Shown: piece after piece, positions 44,525-54,523 of the stretch
How the letters are laid out: every line of letters starts with the position of its first letter
Position numbering within the stretch: position 1 is the stretch's first letter
NCBI GenBank assembly: GCA_021234535.1
Contig: CM037843.1
Coordinates: forward strand, 12,175,979-12,239,978
DNA: 64,000 nucleotides
Source of the DNA: Stichopus chloronotus
Lineage: Eukaryota; Echinodermata; Holothuroidea; Aspidochirotida; Stichopodidae
Direction of reading: 5' to 3'
Notes under the pieces: generated by a model
Databases searched by the model: none
Seen by the model: only the letters and a program-made list of their open reading frames with translations
What the model was told of the DNA's origin: nothing
Program-made: the position numbers and the translations under genes

Positions 44525-46617
44525 TATGAGTTTTTTGGGAGCAATTTTGGAGCAAAATGTTGAAAGAAAATTGAACATTTTTGGACAAGGAGCATCACAA
44601 AAATTAGTATCGAGGCCTATGGGTCTGGGGATTTTCAAATTTAAGTTTTCTGAATTTCGACTATGCACATAACAAGTTAAATTTTAATTTGGGGGTTTAT
44701 TTGTATATGTTTTGTTGAGAACGAGTGATCGTGAATGAATAGTTTTATGGTTTTGTATGCGGACAAAAATGGTTGCATTTAGAAATAACATTAATGGGCA
44801 GCTGTTGCATTGCGTTGCAAGAGGAGTGTTACTGCAATTGTAGAATCCCAGTTATAAGACATTCTGAAGTAGCTCCAAGTTCTACCAAAATGTGTAAAAG
44901 TCAGAACTGTTGATTCAGTTTAATATCAAAATGGTAGAACGTTAGTAAAGGCTGGTTTTTTACATTTTTTGCATCTACTTCAAGATTTGTGACTGCAATT
45001 TTACATTGCATGAAGCTGGTAACATATGTAATCTTCAGTCTTGTACTCTACACAATTTTCCCCATAGTGTGATTCTGTCCCCAGTAGTCATGGGGCAAGA
45101 TTTTTTTTTTTCACTCCAACAACCTTCACTGGGATAACTTTCCAGTTCATGGGCAATTAGGCAATAAACATAATCCCTAGCCTTCTCCCCACAGGGGTGA
45201 AATGGTGTGAAACTTTAGCATCTAAGCTCTTACTTAAATTCCTTGTTCTGCTTCTCTTATCAGTTTGTTGTCTTATTTCTGCACAGAAAGTGAGGAAATT
45301 TTAAGAGAGTTTACCATGATTAATTGAAAAGCATGAAGAACACAAACTAGGATGTAGACTATAAACATCCAGAAACAGACCTACTTGTGTGTTGATGGAG
45401 TAACCAATATCCCAGCTAAGATTACAGTGGTAATTGACCAAAGTTACTGGGCCAGCCCAAGCGTGTGTAATTTCTGCCTGAGGCAGTCAATCTCTGTGTA
45501 AGTGGTGAAAGAATCCAGACCCGGAAATTCCCATACATAGGTCGGGTTCTCCACACAAAAATTCTGCCCCACCATTACAGGGACCAAAATCACCCTATGC
45601 CACTGATTCTTAAATTTTCCTTTAAAAACATTTGGTAGAACGTGAGTCTCATTAACCTATACTGTCGGACGCTGTTGTTAGGCCTAAGTCAGCTTGGATG
45701 GGGAGGTCAGGGTTTGATTCATGGCATGACGACAGTGTTTTTCACTGCTCAATTATCCATTTACAAACTCAAATGTCTGTCAACTTCTCATTTTTTATTC
45801 ATTCATATATAACATAAGGTTATATATATATATATTAATATAATATATAGCTCTACCAACAAAAATGTACTCTGAAGTCCGTTGAAACTGCTTAAAATGA
45901 CTAAAATATTATAGTGCACCATGTACTGTACGGTACAACAGAATTGGTGTTACAATGTCACTGTTACATCAATATGAACAAACGTCACATCTATTAAATT
46001 TGCATTTTGGGGGTTTCTCTTGTATAATGATAGTACACGTACTATTTACTCAGATTAACCTGCAAGTCAGGCATAATACTCATTAAGCATAGTTACTTTA
46101 ATACCAGACACCACGACATCACTGTGAACAATTTGAATAAATAAAACATATACATCGATCTTCTTCAACCGACGACTAACATGTTAGTTTTTTGGGGGGG
46201 GTTGTTTTTTGTTTTTTTCTTCGGTACCTGTCTCAGTATCAGAGTTTGAGCCGAAAGTACATCATTTGTATCATTCAAAATGTTTTAAAGTAGTTTTGTG
46301 GTCGACAAGATGCATTGGACCTATGATGTTACCTCCCCAATGACTGCATTTTATTTAGCCCATTTAGTGCAAATACATGGATTTGAATGACTTATTCCTC
46401 CCTTTACTCCGTAATAACATTGACAACATTCACACAATAATATTATTACAGTAAACCAACTTCAATATAGGCCCTAAAGATGCCGAACATGCACTGCTGA
46501 TGTTTCTTGTTGCAAGGAATATCCCCCCCTGATTTTGCCGTTAAACTTATTTCAAATTGATGACTTTTCTGGCGACCCGCGCATGCTTCTGGCCTGTCAA
46601 AATTCTCAGACAATCTT
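44525..46617 (+). mobile_element. Element X, second copy, interrupted by T3
   Basis: Aligns with 26356-27941 throughout, apart from T3 copy 3 at 45063-45599. Its right end reads AAAATTCTCAGACAATCTTG and then joins the Ty3-B protease piece. Confidence 0.85.
45063..45599 (+). mobile_element. T3 copy 3, 537 bp, short class
   Basis: Begins CATAGTGTGATTCTGTCCCC, ends GGGACCAAAATCACCCTATG. The empty site is visible in the other X copy near 26930 (TTTTCCCACTGATT); here TTTTCCC precedes and CCACTG follows, so the duplication is at most about 2 bp. Confidence 0.9.
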
Positions 46618-46784
46618 GACTGTTTGGACAGGACCTTCCCCATATGGGATTTCTTATTGTAAAGGATCTAGTGGGTACTCCTCTAGAACAAAGAAAGAGG
46701 CAAGTACATGAGTTGATAGGCTGTAATATACTTAGACACCTAAGGAAGCCTACAGTTATTAAGAGACCCCATGTGGAGGAACTT
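46618..46784 (+). pseudogene. Captured piece of Ty3-B protease
   Basis: 167 bp, about 98% identical to 25991-26157, encoding the end of the protease (MGFLIVKDLVGTPLEQ, ELIGCNILRHL). It lacks the active site. It is bounded by X on the left and T1 copy D on the right, and the junction with T1 is the same base as at the Ty3-B locus. Confidence 0.92.
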
Positions 46785-46982
46785 CAATCTTGGACAAAAT
46801 TGTTGGGACACTTTGTCATACGTTGCAAATATAATACTGAATTTTAGGTGAGGGGATAACATGAAACCCCGTGCCCCTTTCCAATGTTGCGCTATAGCAG
46901 TGAATGTACCCTTTGAACAGCAATCCTAAAGCCAACATTGAATACGGGCGAGGGGTGTCCCAAGGTATTTTGTCCAAGATTG
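46785..46982 (+). mobile_element. T1 copy D
   Basis: 198 bp, begins CAATCTTGG, ends CCAAGATTG. The right end of the composite 44330-46982. Confidence 0.88.
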
Positions 46983-47284
46983 CAGCTCCAGATCGGCTAA
47001 AAGTTGCTAGACAGGAGAGTTGGTTCACATGCTGCCACTTTGTATAATACGCCCTTCCAGCAGTAACTGGGCAGCACCATTGCACATATGGTACCTAATA
47101 AAACACATGGTGATTGGTGATCCAGTGGTGATTACAGTACACTGAATAATGCCACGGCCTGTCGGTGACAAATTATTCAGTGTCACACATACATGATTTT
47201 TCTAACACCCTTTCTGTCCGGTACACATGTGCATTTGAAATTGACTTAGTTCACGGGCATGACCAGATACCTGCATACAGTAGT
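46983..47284. other. Unassigned 300 bp between T1 copy D and Ty3-C RNase H
   Basis: No frame and no repeat that I recognise. The RT domain of Ty3-C should be in this area but no RT motif is visible. Confidence 0.5.
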
Positions 47285-47745
47285 GGCCAGCGTTTCGGAT
47301 GTGGGGATCGGAGGCGCTCCCAAGCAGTTTGTTGATGGACAATGGCGTCCCATCGCATTCTTTTCTAAGACACTCCAGCCTGCTGAAACTCGCTATAGAG
47401 CGTTCGAATGAGAGTTACTAGCAGTGTATCTCTCTATTAGACACTTCCATCATTATTTGGAGGGTGACTCCTTTGTATTCACAGATCACAAGATGCTTAC
47501 TAATGCTTTTTCTGCCGCCTCCGATAAGTACTCGCAGAGCAAAATACGTCATTTAGATTATGTAGCCCAGTATACTACAGGTGCATGAGGGAACAGCTAA
47601 TTGCACTGCCAATGCTCTGTCTTGCATTTCATTGAAGGCAACCTCTCGTCAAGCCGGTATTGACTTGAAGAAGCTCGCGCAGATGCAGAGCTATGACAAA
47701 GATCTTCAGACCTTCTCTCTTGACCTGGTGGACTCCATTTGAAGA
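47285..47745 (+). pseudogene. Ty3-C RNase H remnant
   Basis: Reads SVSDVGIGGAPKQFVDGQWR, then PIAFFSKTLQPAETRYRAFE, a TGA at 47409-47411, then ELLAVYLSIRHFHHYLEGD and FVFTDHKMLTNAF, ending DYVAQYTT and LSCISLKA in shifted frames. These are the RNase H blocks of mag-like Ty3/Gypsy elements. One in-frame stop and a frame change near 47590 kill it. The foldback element starts 70 bp downstream. Confidence 0.88.
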
Positions 47746-47845
47746 GCTACACCTCCATGATAACTCTTCTACTATATTCTGCAATGTATCTATTGGCACT
47801 CAATGTCCTCATGAGTAGTATAGTATGCACCGCAGACACCTTTTT

Positions 47846-48261
47846 TGAGGTGGTGAAATGAGGTGGTGAAATGAGGTGGTGAAATGAGGTGGTGAAATGA
47901 GGTGGTGAAATGAGGTGGTGAAATGAGGTGGTGAAATGAGGTGGTGAAATGAGGTGGTGAAATGAGGTGGTGAAATGAGGTGGTGAAATGAGGTGGTGAA
48001 ATGAGGTGGTGAAATGAGGTGGTGAAATGAGGTGGTGAAATGAGGTGGTGAAATGAGGTGGTGAAATGAGGTGGTGAAATGAGGTGGTGAAATGAGGTGG
48101 TGAAATGAGGTGGTGAAATGAGGTGGTGAAATGAGGTGGTGAAATGAGGTGGTGAAATGAGGTGGTGAAATGAGGTGGTGAAATGAGGTGGTGAAATGAG
48201 GTGGTGAAATGAGGTGGTGAAATGAGGTGGTGAAATGAGGTGGTGAAATGAGGTGGTGAAA
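47846..48261 (+). repeat. Perfect tandem array, 32 x 13 bp
   Basis: The unit TGAGGTGGTGAAA is repeated without a visible mismatch for exactly 416 bp. Read on the minus strand it looks like a periodic His/Phe/Pro/Ser protein in all frames; that is an artefact of a 13-bp period lacking stops. Confidence 0.97.
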
Positions 48262-49139
48262 TGAAAAAAAAAGGAGCACCCCCTCTTGCAGTCTGAATAG
48301 ATTAGGTAAATCCACAAAACTGTTTTTAAGACAGAGGTAGAAGATCTGGAAAGTGATACCAAGAGTGTATTTTTGGGGGGTTGAGTGGAAAAATGAATAT
48401 GATGCCAACTCTGTTAACATAGGATAGCCATATAAGTCGCTGTCACATGTGTTTCATACCGGCCTTTTGAACTCGCCGCATATCTGGCAATCTAAATAAA
48501 AAGTTGTTTTTGATGTTGTGCATGTCATATGACTAAGGTTACCAAAAACTGAACATTTACCCCCTGACATTCCTCTTTATATATAATTATACTCAGCGGT
48601 AAGCCCGCACACACACCATCTAAAAATGTTTCAATGCTACTTAAATATTAACCTAATAAATAGTAACCTGTATTCCTTTTGTATTCCTTTACTTATTTTT
48701 GCAAATTAACATTTTACAATTTACATTTTTAACAGTGTGTACATTTAAATAAGATTTGCTTTTGTTTACCAATACACCATTCTTCAAAATTTTACCGAGA
48801 CCAGAGAGTTGCTACGACAGATTTTATACGCCGGAGGAAAGAGTAGCCCACAGGTCATGGACGGTACTTGCTGCTACACTGTTATATTTGTTCATATACA
48901 GATTTTGAGGACCTTGAATGGACAGAGACTGACTTACCTTCAAGAAACTCCTCTCCTTTCAATTACCTTCTCTACCCATGTCTCCTACTCTTGAATAACC
49001 TAACCCTTGAGCATAACTCTCTACTGCTCTCTTCCTACTTTGTACATATGAGTGTCACCAAACGTCATGTGACCAAAACAAGGGTGGGCACGGGTGGACT
49101 ATATATGTTGCATTTTGAAACGTCCGATAACAAACTCGA

Positions 49140-49440
49140 GCAATGAGTGTATGCATGTTTTTGTTCTCATTTGCTACATTTCTCTCTCATTTACTCTCAC
49201 TTTGTTCTCATTTTATCATTTTCTTGTTACATTTTCCCTTTATTTGCTATCATTTTATTCTCATGTTACTTATTTTTCTCGTTTGCTTTCATTCGGTTGT
49301 CATTTTCATGCATTTATTCATATTTGCAACATTTCTCTCATTCTCCACTGTACACGTTTTCTTCTCATCCTTCTCTACACATTCCTTCTCTCCCCTTGAC
49401 CTCCCCCCTCTCCTCGTGTCATCATTCGCCTAATGTGTCA
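49140..49440. repeat. T/C-rich stretch in the foldback loop
   Basis: Strong strand asymmetry with repeated TCATTT, TTCTCATT and TTGTTCTC. A complementary A/G-rich stretch lies at 50640-50810 (GAGAACAAAATGAG, GAGAAAATGAG), so the inverted structure continues, imperfectly, inside the arms. Open frames here come from the base bias. Confidence 0.7.
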
Positions 49441-49522
49441 TTCATGTGTATATAACAAGATGTTTTATTTTATGAATCTCACTCTGCTCTTTGTCTGAGA
49501 GAGAACCAACCATATTCCTATC

Positions 49523-50133
49523 ATGGCATTTTGTTGTAGGATTTGTAAAAAGGCTTTTTCCACTAATTTCAACCGTCATCGACAAGATATCCACGATACA
49601 TATAGCTTGGATAGGCTTGTTACTGACACGAAGAAGGAGGTATGGAGCGTGAGAGTGACGTCTTACGTCGTGAAAATGATTCACCCTCAGACAGCGTTGG
49701 AGAGGGCGATGACTCATGGGACAGTTGAAAGAAGCAATAATGGTGATGATCACGATGAGTTGAGTGACAGTGGTGATTCCACGTCAGTGATAGTGATCTT
49801 GGTGATGACAGTGATGATGATGACGACGAAAACGTGTATGACCCGGTAGAGACTTGGATGCGTCTAACCAAATTCAACAATACAATGTCAAAGATGTTAC
49901 GTAAAGGACTAAAGCGTAAAGAAGAGGGTGATGACAGTGACAATGAAAGGATGGAAGAGGATGACAAGTCTCTGTACGATGCCTTGGAGACTTGGAGGGC
50001 TATGATTGTTCTCAATGAAGCAATGTCAATCATTTTACGTCATGGCTTAAAGGTCAATGAAAAAGACGAACAAGACGAGAATGATGAAGGCGAGAGTGAT
50101 GACAGCACCAAGAGCAATAACGGGGGAAGATGA
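49523..50133 (+). pseudogene. Decayed C2H2-finger/acidic protein of the foldback loop
   Basis: I do not recognise the family. It starts MAFCCRICKKAF and has one C2H2-like finger (C-x2-C-x10-H-x4-H, residues 5-24). In a shifted frame comes an acidic Ser/Asp-rich linker (near 49635-49840). Then two copies of a domain of about 28 residues follow: YDPVETWMRLTKFNNTMSKM and YDALETWRAMIVLNEAMSII, each followed by a basic LRxGLK end and an acidic spacer. At least two frameshifts are needed, near 49640 and 49785, plus a stop near 49720. It ends at TGA 50131. It is the only coding candidate in the foldback element, so it could be the relic of its mobility or accessory gene, or captured host sequence. 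Confidence 0.6.
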
Positions 50134-51639
50134 ACACAAGTAAGATGCTAGAGAGTAATATGCGCACTAAAAAAGAAAAAAAAAACGCAGAAGTCGTGGA
50201 TCTATAAAGGAGACACTGGATAATGACCAAATAAAACTGAACAATGGAAAAAATCTTTTAAAGTTTAGGAAATGACTGCTCTTTCTGAAATTATCTCAGA
50301 CTATTCCCTTAAGCCGGGTTTAAAGGGTTGCACGCATATTCGTATCTCTCATATTCCCATATATCCGTTTTAATTTTTGCTGAATATGAGGTCGTTTGAA
50401 TAAATTTTAGTAAAGCCAAGGTCTTGTGTTTTGTTGTTTATTGTTGTCATTTAGCCAATCCAGCTATCCGCCAATCAGTGTAACACCCCCTTTCCCATTA
50501 TCCATCTTGCAGTAGAATACAATTAATGGCGTGTTACTTAAATGATTATGTAACAAGAGGGAAGGAGGGAGGGAGGGTTAAAGAACGGGAAGAGGAGGGA
50601 CTAAATGTGTAGAGGAGGATTCCTGTAGAGGAGGTTGAGAGAGAGAGAGAGCAGAGAGAGGGGTGAGTGCTAAATGAGTGCTATGCAGCAAATATGCGAG
50701 AATGCTGAAAATGAGAACCGAATGTAAGCAAACGTGAAAACGAGCAATCTGAGAACAAAATGAGTAAAATGATAAAAAAAAAAATGAGAAAATGAGACCA
50801 CAAATAGGATGACATCAGTCCCTTCCATGATGACTCTCTGCATACGTCACTAGTTTATGGTTATTAGGTTACTATTTATTAGGTTAATATTTAAGTAGCT
50901 TTGAAACATTTGTAGATGGTGCGCGTGCGGGCTTACCGTTGAGTATAATTATATAAAGAGGAACCTCTGGGGGTAAATGTTCAGTTTTTGGTAACCTTAG
51001 TCGTGTGACATGTAGAACATCAAAAACAACTTTTTACTTAGATTGCCAGATATGCGGCAAGTTCAAAAGGCCGGTATGAAACACATGTGACAGCGACTTA
51101 TATGGCTATCCTATGGGAACAGAGTTGGCATCATATTCATTTTTCCACTCAACCCCCCCAAAAAAATATATATATATTTATATACACTCTTGGTATCTCT
51201 TTCCAGATCTTCTACCTCTGTCTTAAAAACATAGTTTTGAAGATTTACCTAATCCATTCAGACTGCAAGAGGGGCTCCTTTCTTTTCATTTAACCACCTC
51301 ATTTCACCTCTTCATTTTACCACCTCATTTCACCACTTCATTTTACCATCTCATTTCACCACCTCATTTCACCACCTCAAAAAAGGTGTCTTTGGTGCAT
51401 ACTATACCTCTCTTATGTTCGCCCCGGGCCATTTTTTGCCCCAGTGTTCAACTGTTTGCATACACTCTAACACCCAGGTATAAGGGCCATGGAGAGGCTC
51501 ATTGCCTCCTGTTACATATGGCTTTCCATTAACAAAAATGTGTGTGCTTGGGCTAGAGCTTACATTCCCTATCAGTACTCTAAAATCCATCACCATACTG
51601 TTTCACCATTGGCTCAGTTCTGATCACCAGATGCGTGAT

Positions 51640-51965
51640 TTGGGCATCCGGCAATCGGACCATGACAATCACGAGCATATAAATATCAACCTAATCGGTC
51701 CACTTCATGTGTCCAACGACTGTTCTTACGTTCTTACTTTTATTGATCACGGTTCACCCATTGGGCCGAGGCAATCCCCTTGACTGACACTCGCGCTGAC
51801 ACTGTCCCTCGAGCTTTAGTGGTGTTCTGGATTGCCATGTATGGTGTTCAAGCTTATCATAGCAACTGATCATGGTAGCCAATTCGAATCCACTATTTAC
51901 CTCTGTTACTTGCCTTTCGGGAATTCAATGTCACTGAAAGAGGGCATACCACACAGAACTGGTAT
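51640..51965 (+). pseudogene. Ty3-C integrase remnant
   Basis: After the foldback element, HINLIGPLHVSNDCSYVLTF (near 51677) matches the start of the DDE core of mag-like integrases with the first Asp replaced by Asn. IDHGSPIGPRQSP follows, then in another frame the second Asp block ATDHGSQFEST near 51865. The region with the catalytic Glu is not visible. Stops at 51781 and frame changes near 51850 break it. The HHCC domain is absent or unrecognisable. Confidence 0.75.
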
Positions 51966-52116
51966 TTGATACAACTCACCGTTAGCAAGGATAATTTTTC
52001 GATCACTCTGTGCCTGTGGAACCAGACGACCGGTAAGTGGCCGCTCCTTGACTGTTTACGTCCCTGTTTTCTCGATCACTCCGTCCATTCTGACTTGTGA
52101 TGTGCTAGGGGGCTAC

Positions 52117-52404
52117 TGTAGAGATGCAACATGTTACATTGCGAGTTTTCCTTTTTTGGAAGTGCGCCCCCACTTACGTTACAGTTTCTGCGGTCCTTCC
52201 CTCTTTGAGTCATCAATGACCCCATCTTTGTCTCAAGATTTTGGAGAAACAGAAACTGTGACGACCTCATCGCTTGAACAGACAAAGAGGTTTACAGGAA
52301 TATCCTCCACTGCTTTTTTGAGCCAAGCAGAATTATGCACAATTTTTCCCGAGGGTTACCTTTCATGAAACATCACCTGTTTTTGCTTATTGGAGAAAAC
52401 ATCA
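52117..52404 (+). repeat. Ty3-C 3' LTR
   Basis: Diverged copy of 42749-43043, following a CTAGGGGG purine tract. Starts TGTAGAGATGCAACATG. Confidence 0.78.
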
Positions 52405-53361
52405 CTGTCATGTGACACCGTCCATCATTATTTTGTAATGGAAACATTCCATAGTCTTACAGGTGGAAATACAGCATTAAAGGAGACATCTAAATCGTAA
52501 CTGGTGAGTTGCAGTTTATCGACATTTTAATATAACTCCTCGATTCCCCGAATCTCCCTGGTTTGGTAATCCACTAGCGACGTACTCACCTCATATGACC
52601 TATGCATCACCATATTGATCATGGTCTCTAGAGCATCTGGCATTTTTGTGTGTGCATGTGTGTGTGTATTTGGTCACTACCCTTCCATAATGTAAGCCTT
52701 TTGGTTTTGCAGCCCCCTCGATTACCTTTTCACCAGAATAGACAGAAAAACGGATAAAAAGACAGATAAATAGAAAAATAGATGGATTGACAGACAGACA
52801 GATAGATGTGTTTTCAATGATTTCATTACAAATCTGGCATATTGCATGAGATGAGGATGTGTAATGCTTGGTTTTTGTAATGTTATAGTAATTTATCATG
52901 TCACCATTTGAGATGAAACAACCACTATACAAACACAATGACATCTGTTGACCTAAGATGATGACTGACAGGCATCACAATTCACCATGCACACTTGCAT
53001 TATAAATGAGACACATGTAATTATGTAGTTGCCTCCATTAATTTGAATAGGATTCACCTACATACCAAATGTGATATCTGTCCAAGCTTCCGTTATTGAG
53101 ACATCATCGTGCTAACAAGGTCTTCACGATTGATCCCTGTTGGCCCAAAATGAGGTTTGACCTCTACCAAAAATAATACAACTTTTGTAGTCAGTGTAGT
53201 GTTGAGGTGTATTAAGTAAAATTTTTGTACGTAAGTGCACCTCAACATCTGCTCAATCTTCACCTTTTTGAAATACCAGGTTTAAAAGGTTTTAACAAAT
53301 CTATCCATGTTCAACCCAAATGACCTGTGACCTCAATAGAAACAATAGGGTTCTTGTCAGT
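52405..53361. other. Intron sequence, no gene recognised
   Basis: Contains the 52590-52665 copy of the left-edge repeat, a TG microsatellite near 52650, GACAGACAGATA words near 52795 and a diverged TGACCT repeat unit near 53150. Confidence 0.5.
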
Positions 53362-54187
53362 GTTGTAGTCACAGAGACCGATCTTGGTCTCGAGTCTGGT
53401 CTCGCCCCATCGTTTTGGTCTCCGATTGCCCGGTCTTGGTCTCCAACAGAAATGACTCCATCTTGTTCTCGGGTGCCATGACTCGAGGTCTCATACCCAA
53501 GACCGCAAAAATATAATACAGAGTGCAATGATGATTGAATGGACACAATAGCTGAGAACATTCAGTTGACAGTAGCACCAGAGCAAGTATGTGCTACTGG
53601 GTAGTACTTTACAATTTACAATTGGTCCCTCATACGTCAGGAGACATAGCTTAATACTGCTGCTGTACAGCAGGGACACTTTAACAGGGACCTCCCTGGT
53701 TGTATAACTTACCCGTATTAACTAATATTGGCATGTTTTTTTGTTTTTTTTTTAAGATTCTTCAAATATCCTTGCTTGTAGATATAGCTGGCTCAGTGTG
53801 GCTAAATTGTTTCTGTTGAATTGATGCACCACAAATGTTTTTACGGGGTAAAGAGATGGTGCCACAGTAAAAACTACAGTCCCTATCAAAGCTTACCATA
53901 CAGAGACTTCACTGTTGAACATGCAATACAATGAAAGTCAGTGTCAATGTCAAATTTGGCCGAGAACTGACTCTAGTTATGACTTACGTATCCAAACATG
54001 GCAGCGAATAAGCTGTACTATCTGTCGCTATACGTGAAAAAATATGTATGCTAGTCAGTTATTAGGAAAATTGCATTTCTTCCGTTCTCAGTGATTCGAT
54101 TCGGATTTGTTGGACTCAGTTTCGAATTGGGCACAAATGACTTAAGTCTTGATCTTGGACTCGGATAGTGTGGTCTTAACTACAATG
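53362..54187. mobile_element. T9, candidate TIR element
   Basis: Left end TTGTAGTCACAGAGACCGATC and right end GTGGTCTTAACTACAA are imperfect inverted repeats. Subterminal GTCTTGGTCTCGAG-type repeats occur at both ends. It seems to split a TGACCT-type repeat (GGGTTCTTGTCAGTG before, TGGTTCTTGTATTC after). No coding frame. Confidence 0.6.
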
Positions 54188-54464
54188 GTTCTTGTATTCA
54201 ATGTAGTACATCAATATACGATTTTTCCAAGCTCCCCCCCCCCCTTGAGGTATTTCACTATTTGACTCCTGTTGAGCCCAAATAACCTTTGACCTCTACC
54301 AAAAACAGTTGGCTTCTTGTACTCCATGTGGTTCACCTACTCTATAAACATTCTGTTAGAACAGCTCAGCAATTGAATAAATGTTAACATATCATAAATG
54401 GTTACTATTATATAAATGGTTAACGATGTTTACAAGAAACTTGTATGATTTTTTAAGTGCAAAC

Positions 54465-54523
54465 CTTGTCAGCAACCTTGCAGCATGAGTCCATCCACAA
54501 GAAATCTTGAATAACATCATCAT
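54465..54523 (-). CDS. spdya: Speedy/RINGO exon (start of RINGO core)
   Basis: This 59-nt exon encodes the start of the RINGO core, the cyclin-box-like domain by which Speedy proteins bind and activate CDK1/CDK2 without a cyclin. The translation reads DDDVIQDFLWMDSCCKVADK; the vertebrate family has D-L-I-Q-D-F-L-W-M-D followed by C-C-K-I-A-D-K at the same place. The acceptor is a pyrimidine-rich tract ending TTTTACAG and the donor is AAG/GTTTGC. The first codon is split: its first base must come from an upstream exon. The exon ends in phase 0, which fits the next exon at 40858-40943 across a 13.5-kb intron. I did not find the upstream exon with the N-terminus. The motif match is strong. The assignment of paralogue within the Speedy family is less certain. 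Confidence 0.93.

Larger units (their letters stand above)
47818..51407. mobile_element. Foldback (TU-like) element with tandem-repeat arms
   Basis: A 3590-bp element with long inverted arms. Outer ends are GTATAGTATGCACC and its complement. The left arm (47818-48672) has an outer tandem array of a 13-bp unit, then an inner non-repetitive domain of about 400 bp. The right arm (50858-51407) has the inverted inner domain and only a short, degenerate array. The inner domains match closely over about 400 bp (blocks such as GGAAAAATGAATATGATGCC and GTTTCATACCGGCC). The loop holds a decayed gene. This layout is that of foldback elements such as sea urchin TU. It lies between RNase H and integrase of Ty3-C. 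No target duplication was identified. Confidence 0.88.
42749..52404 (+). mobile_element. Ty3-C: third Ty3/Gypsy element, interrupted
   Basis: Two diverged copies of a 280-295-bp sequence (42749-43043 and 52117-52404) bracket gag, protease, RNase H and integrase fragments in the plus orientation, so they are the LTRs. The 3' copy follows a CTAGGGGG purine tract. The element lies in the 13.5-kb Speedy intron. The RT domain is missing between the protease (to 44158) and RNase H (from about 47285). The T1-X-T1 composite lies in that gap and the foldback element lies between RNase H and integrase. All coding parts carry stops or shifts. LTR borders are approximate and no target duplication was seen. 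Confidence 0.8.

Noticed and set aside
47846..48261. CRISPR-like array
   Set aside because: Units are directly adjacent and identical with no spacers, in a eukaryotic foldback arm.
47790..48420. Long periodic reading frames on the minus strand (His/Phe/Pro/Ser repeats)
   Set aside because: They come from the 13-bp tandem array, whose period keeps all three frames open; not a protein gene.
49094..49455. Three overlapping plus-strand frames of hydrophobic, Phe/Leu/Ser-rich protein
   Set aside because: Caused by the T/C-rich bias of the foldback loop, in all three frames at once.
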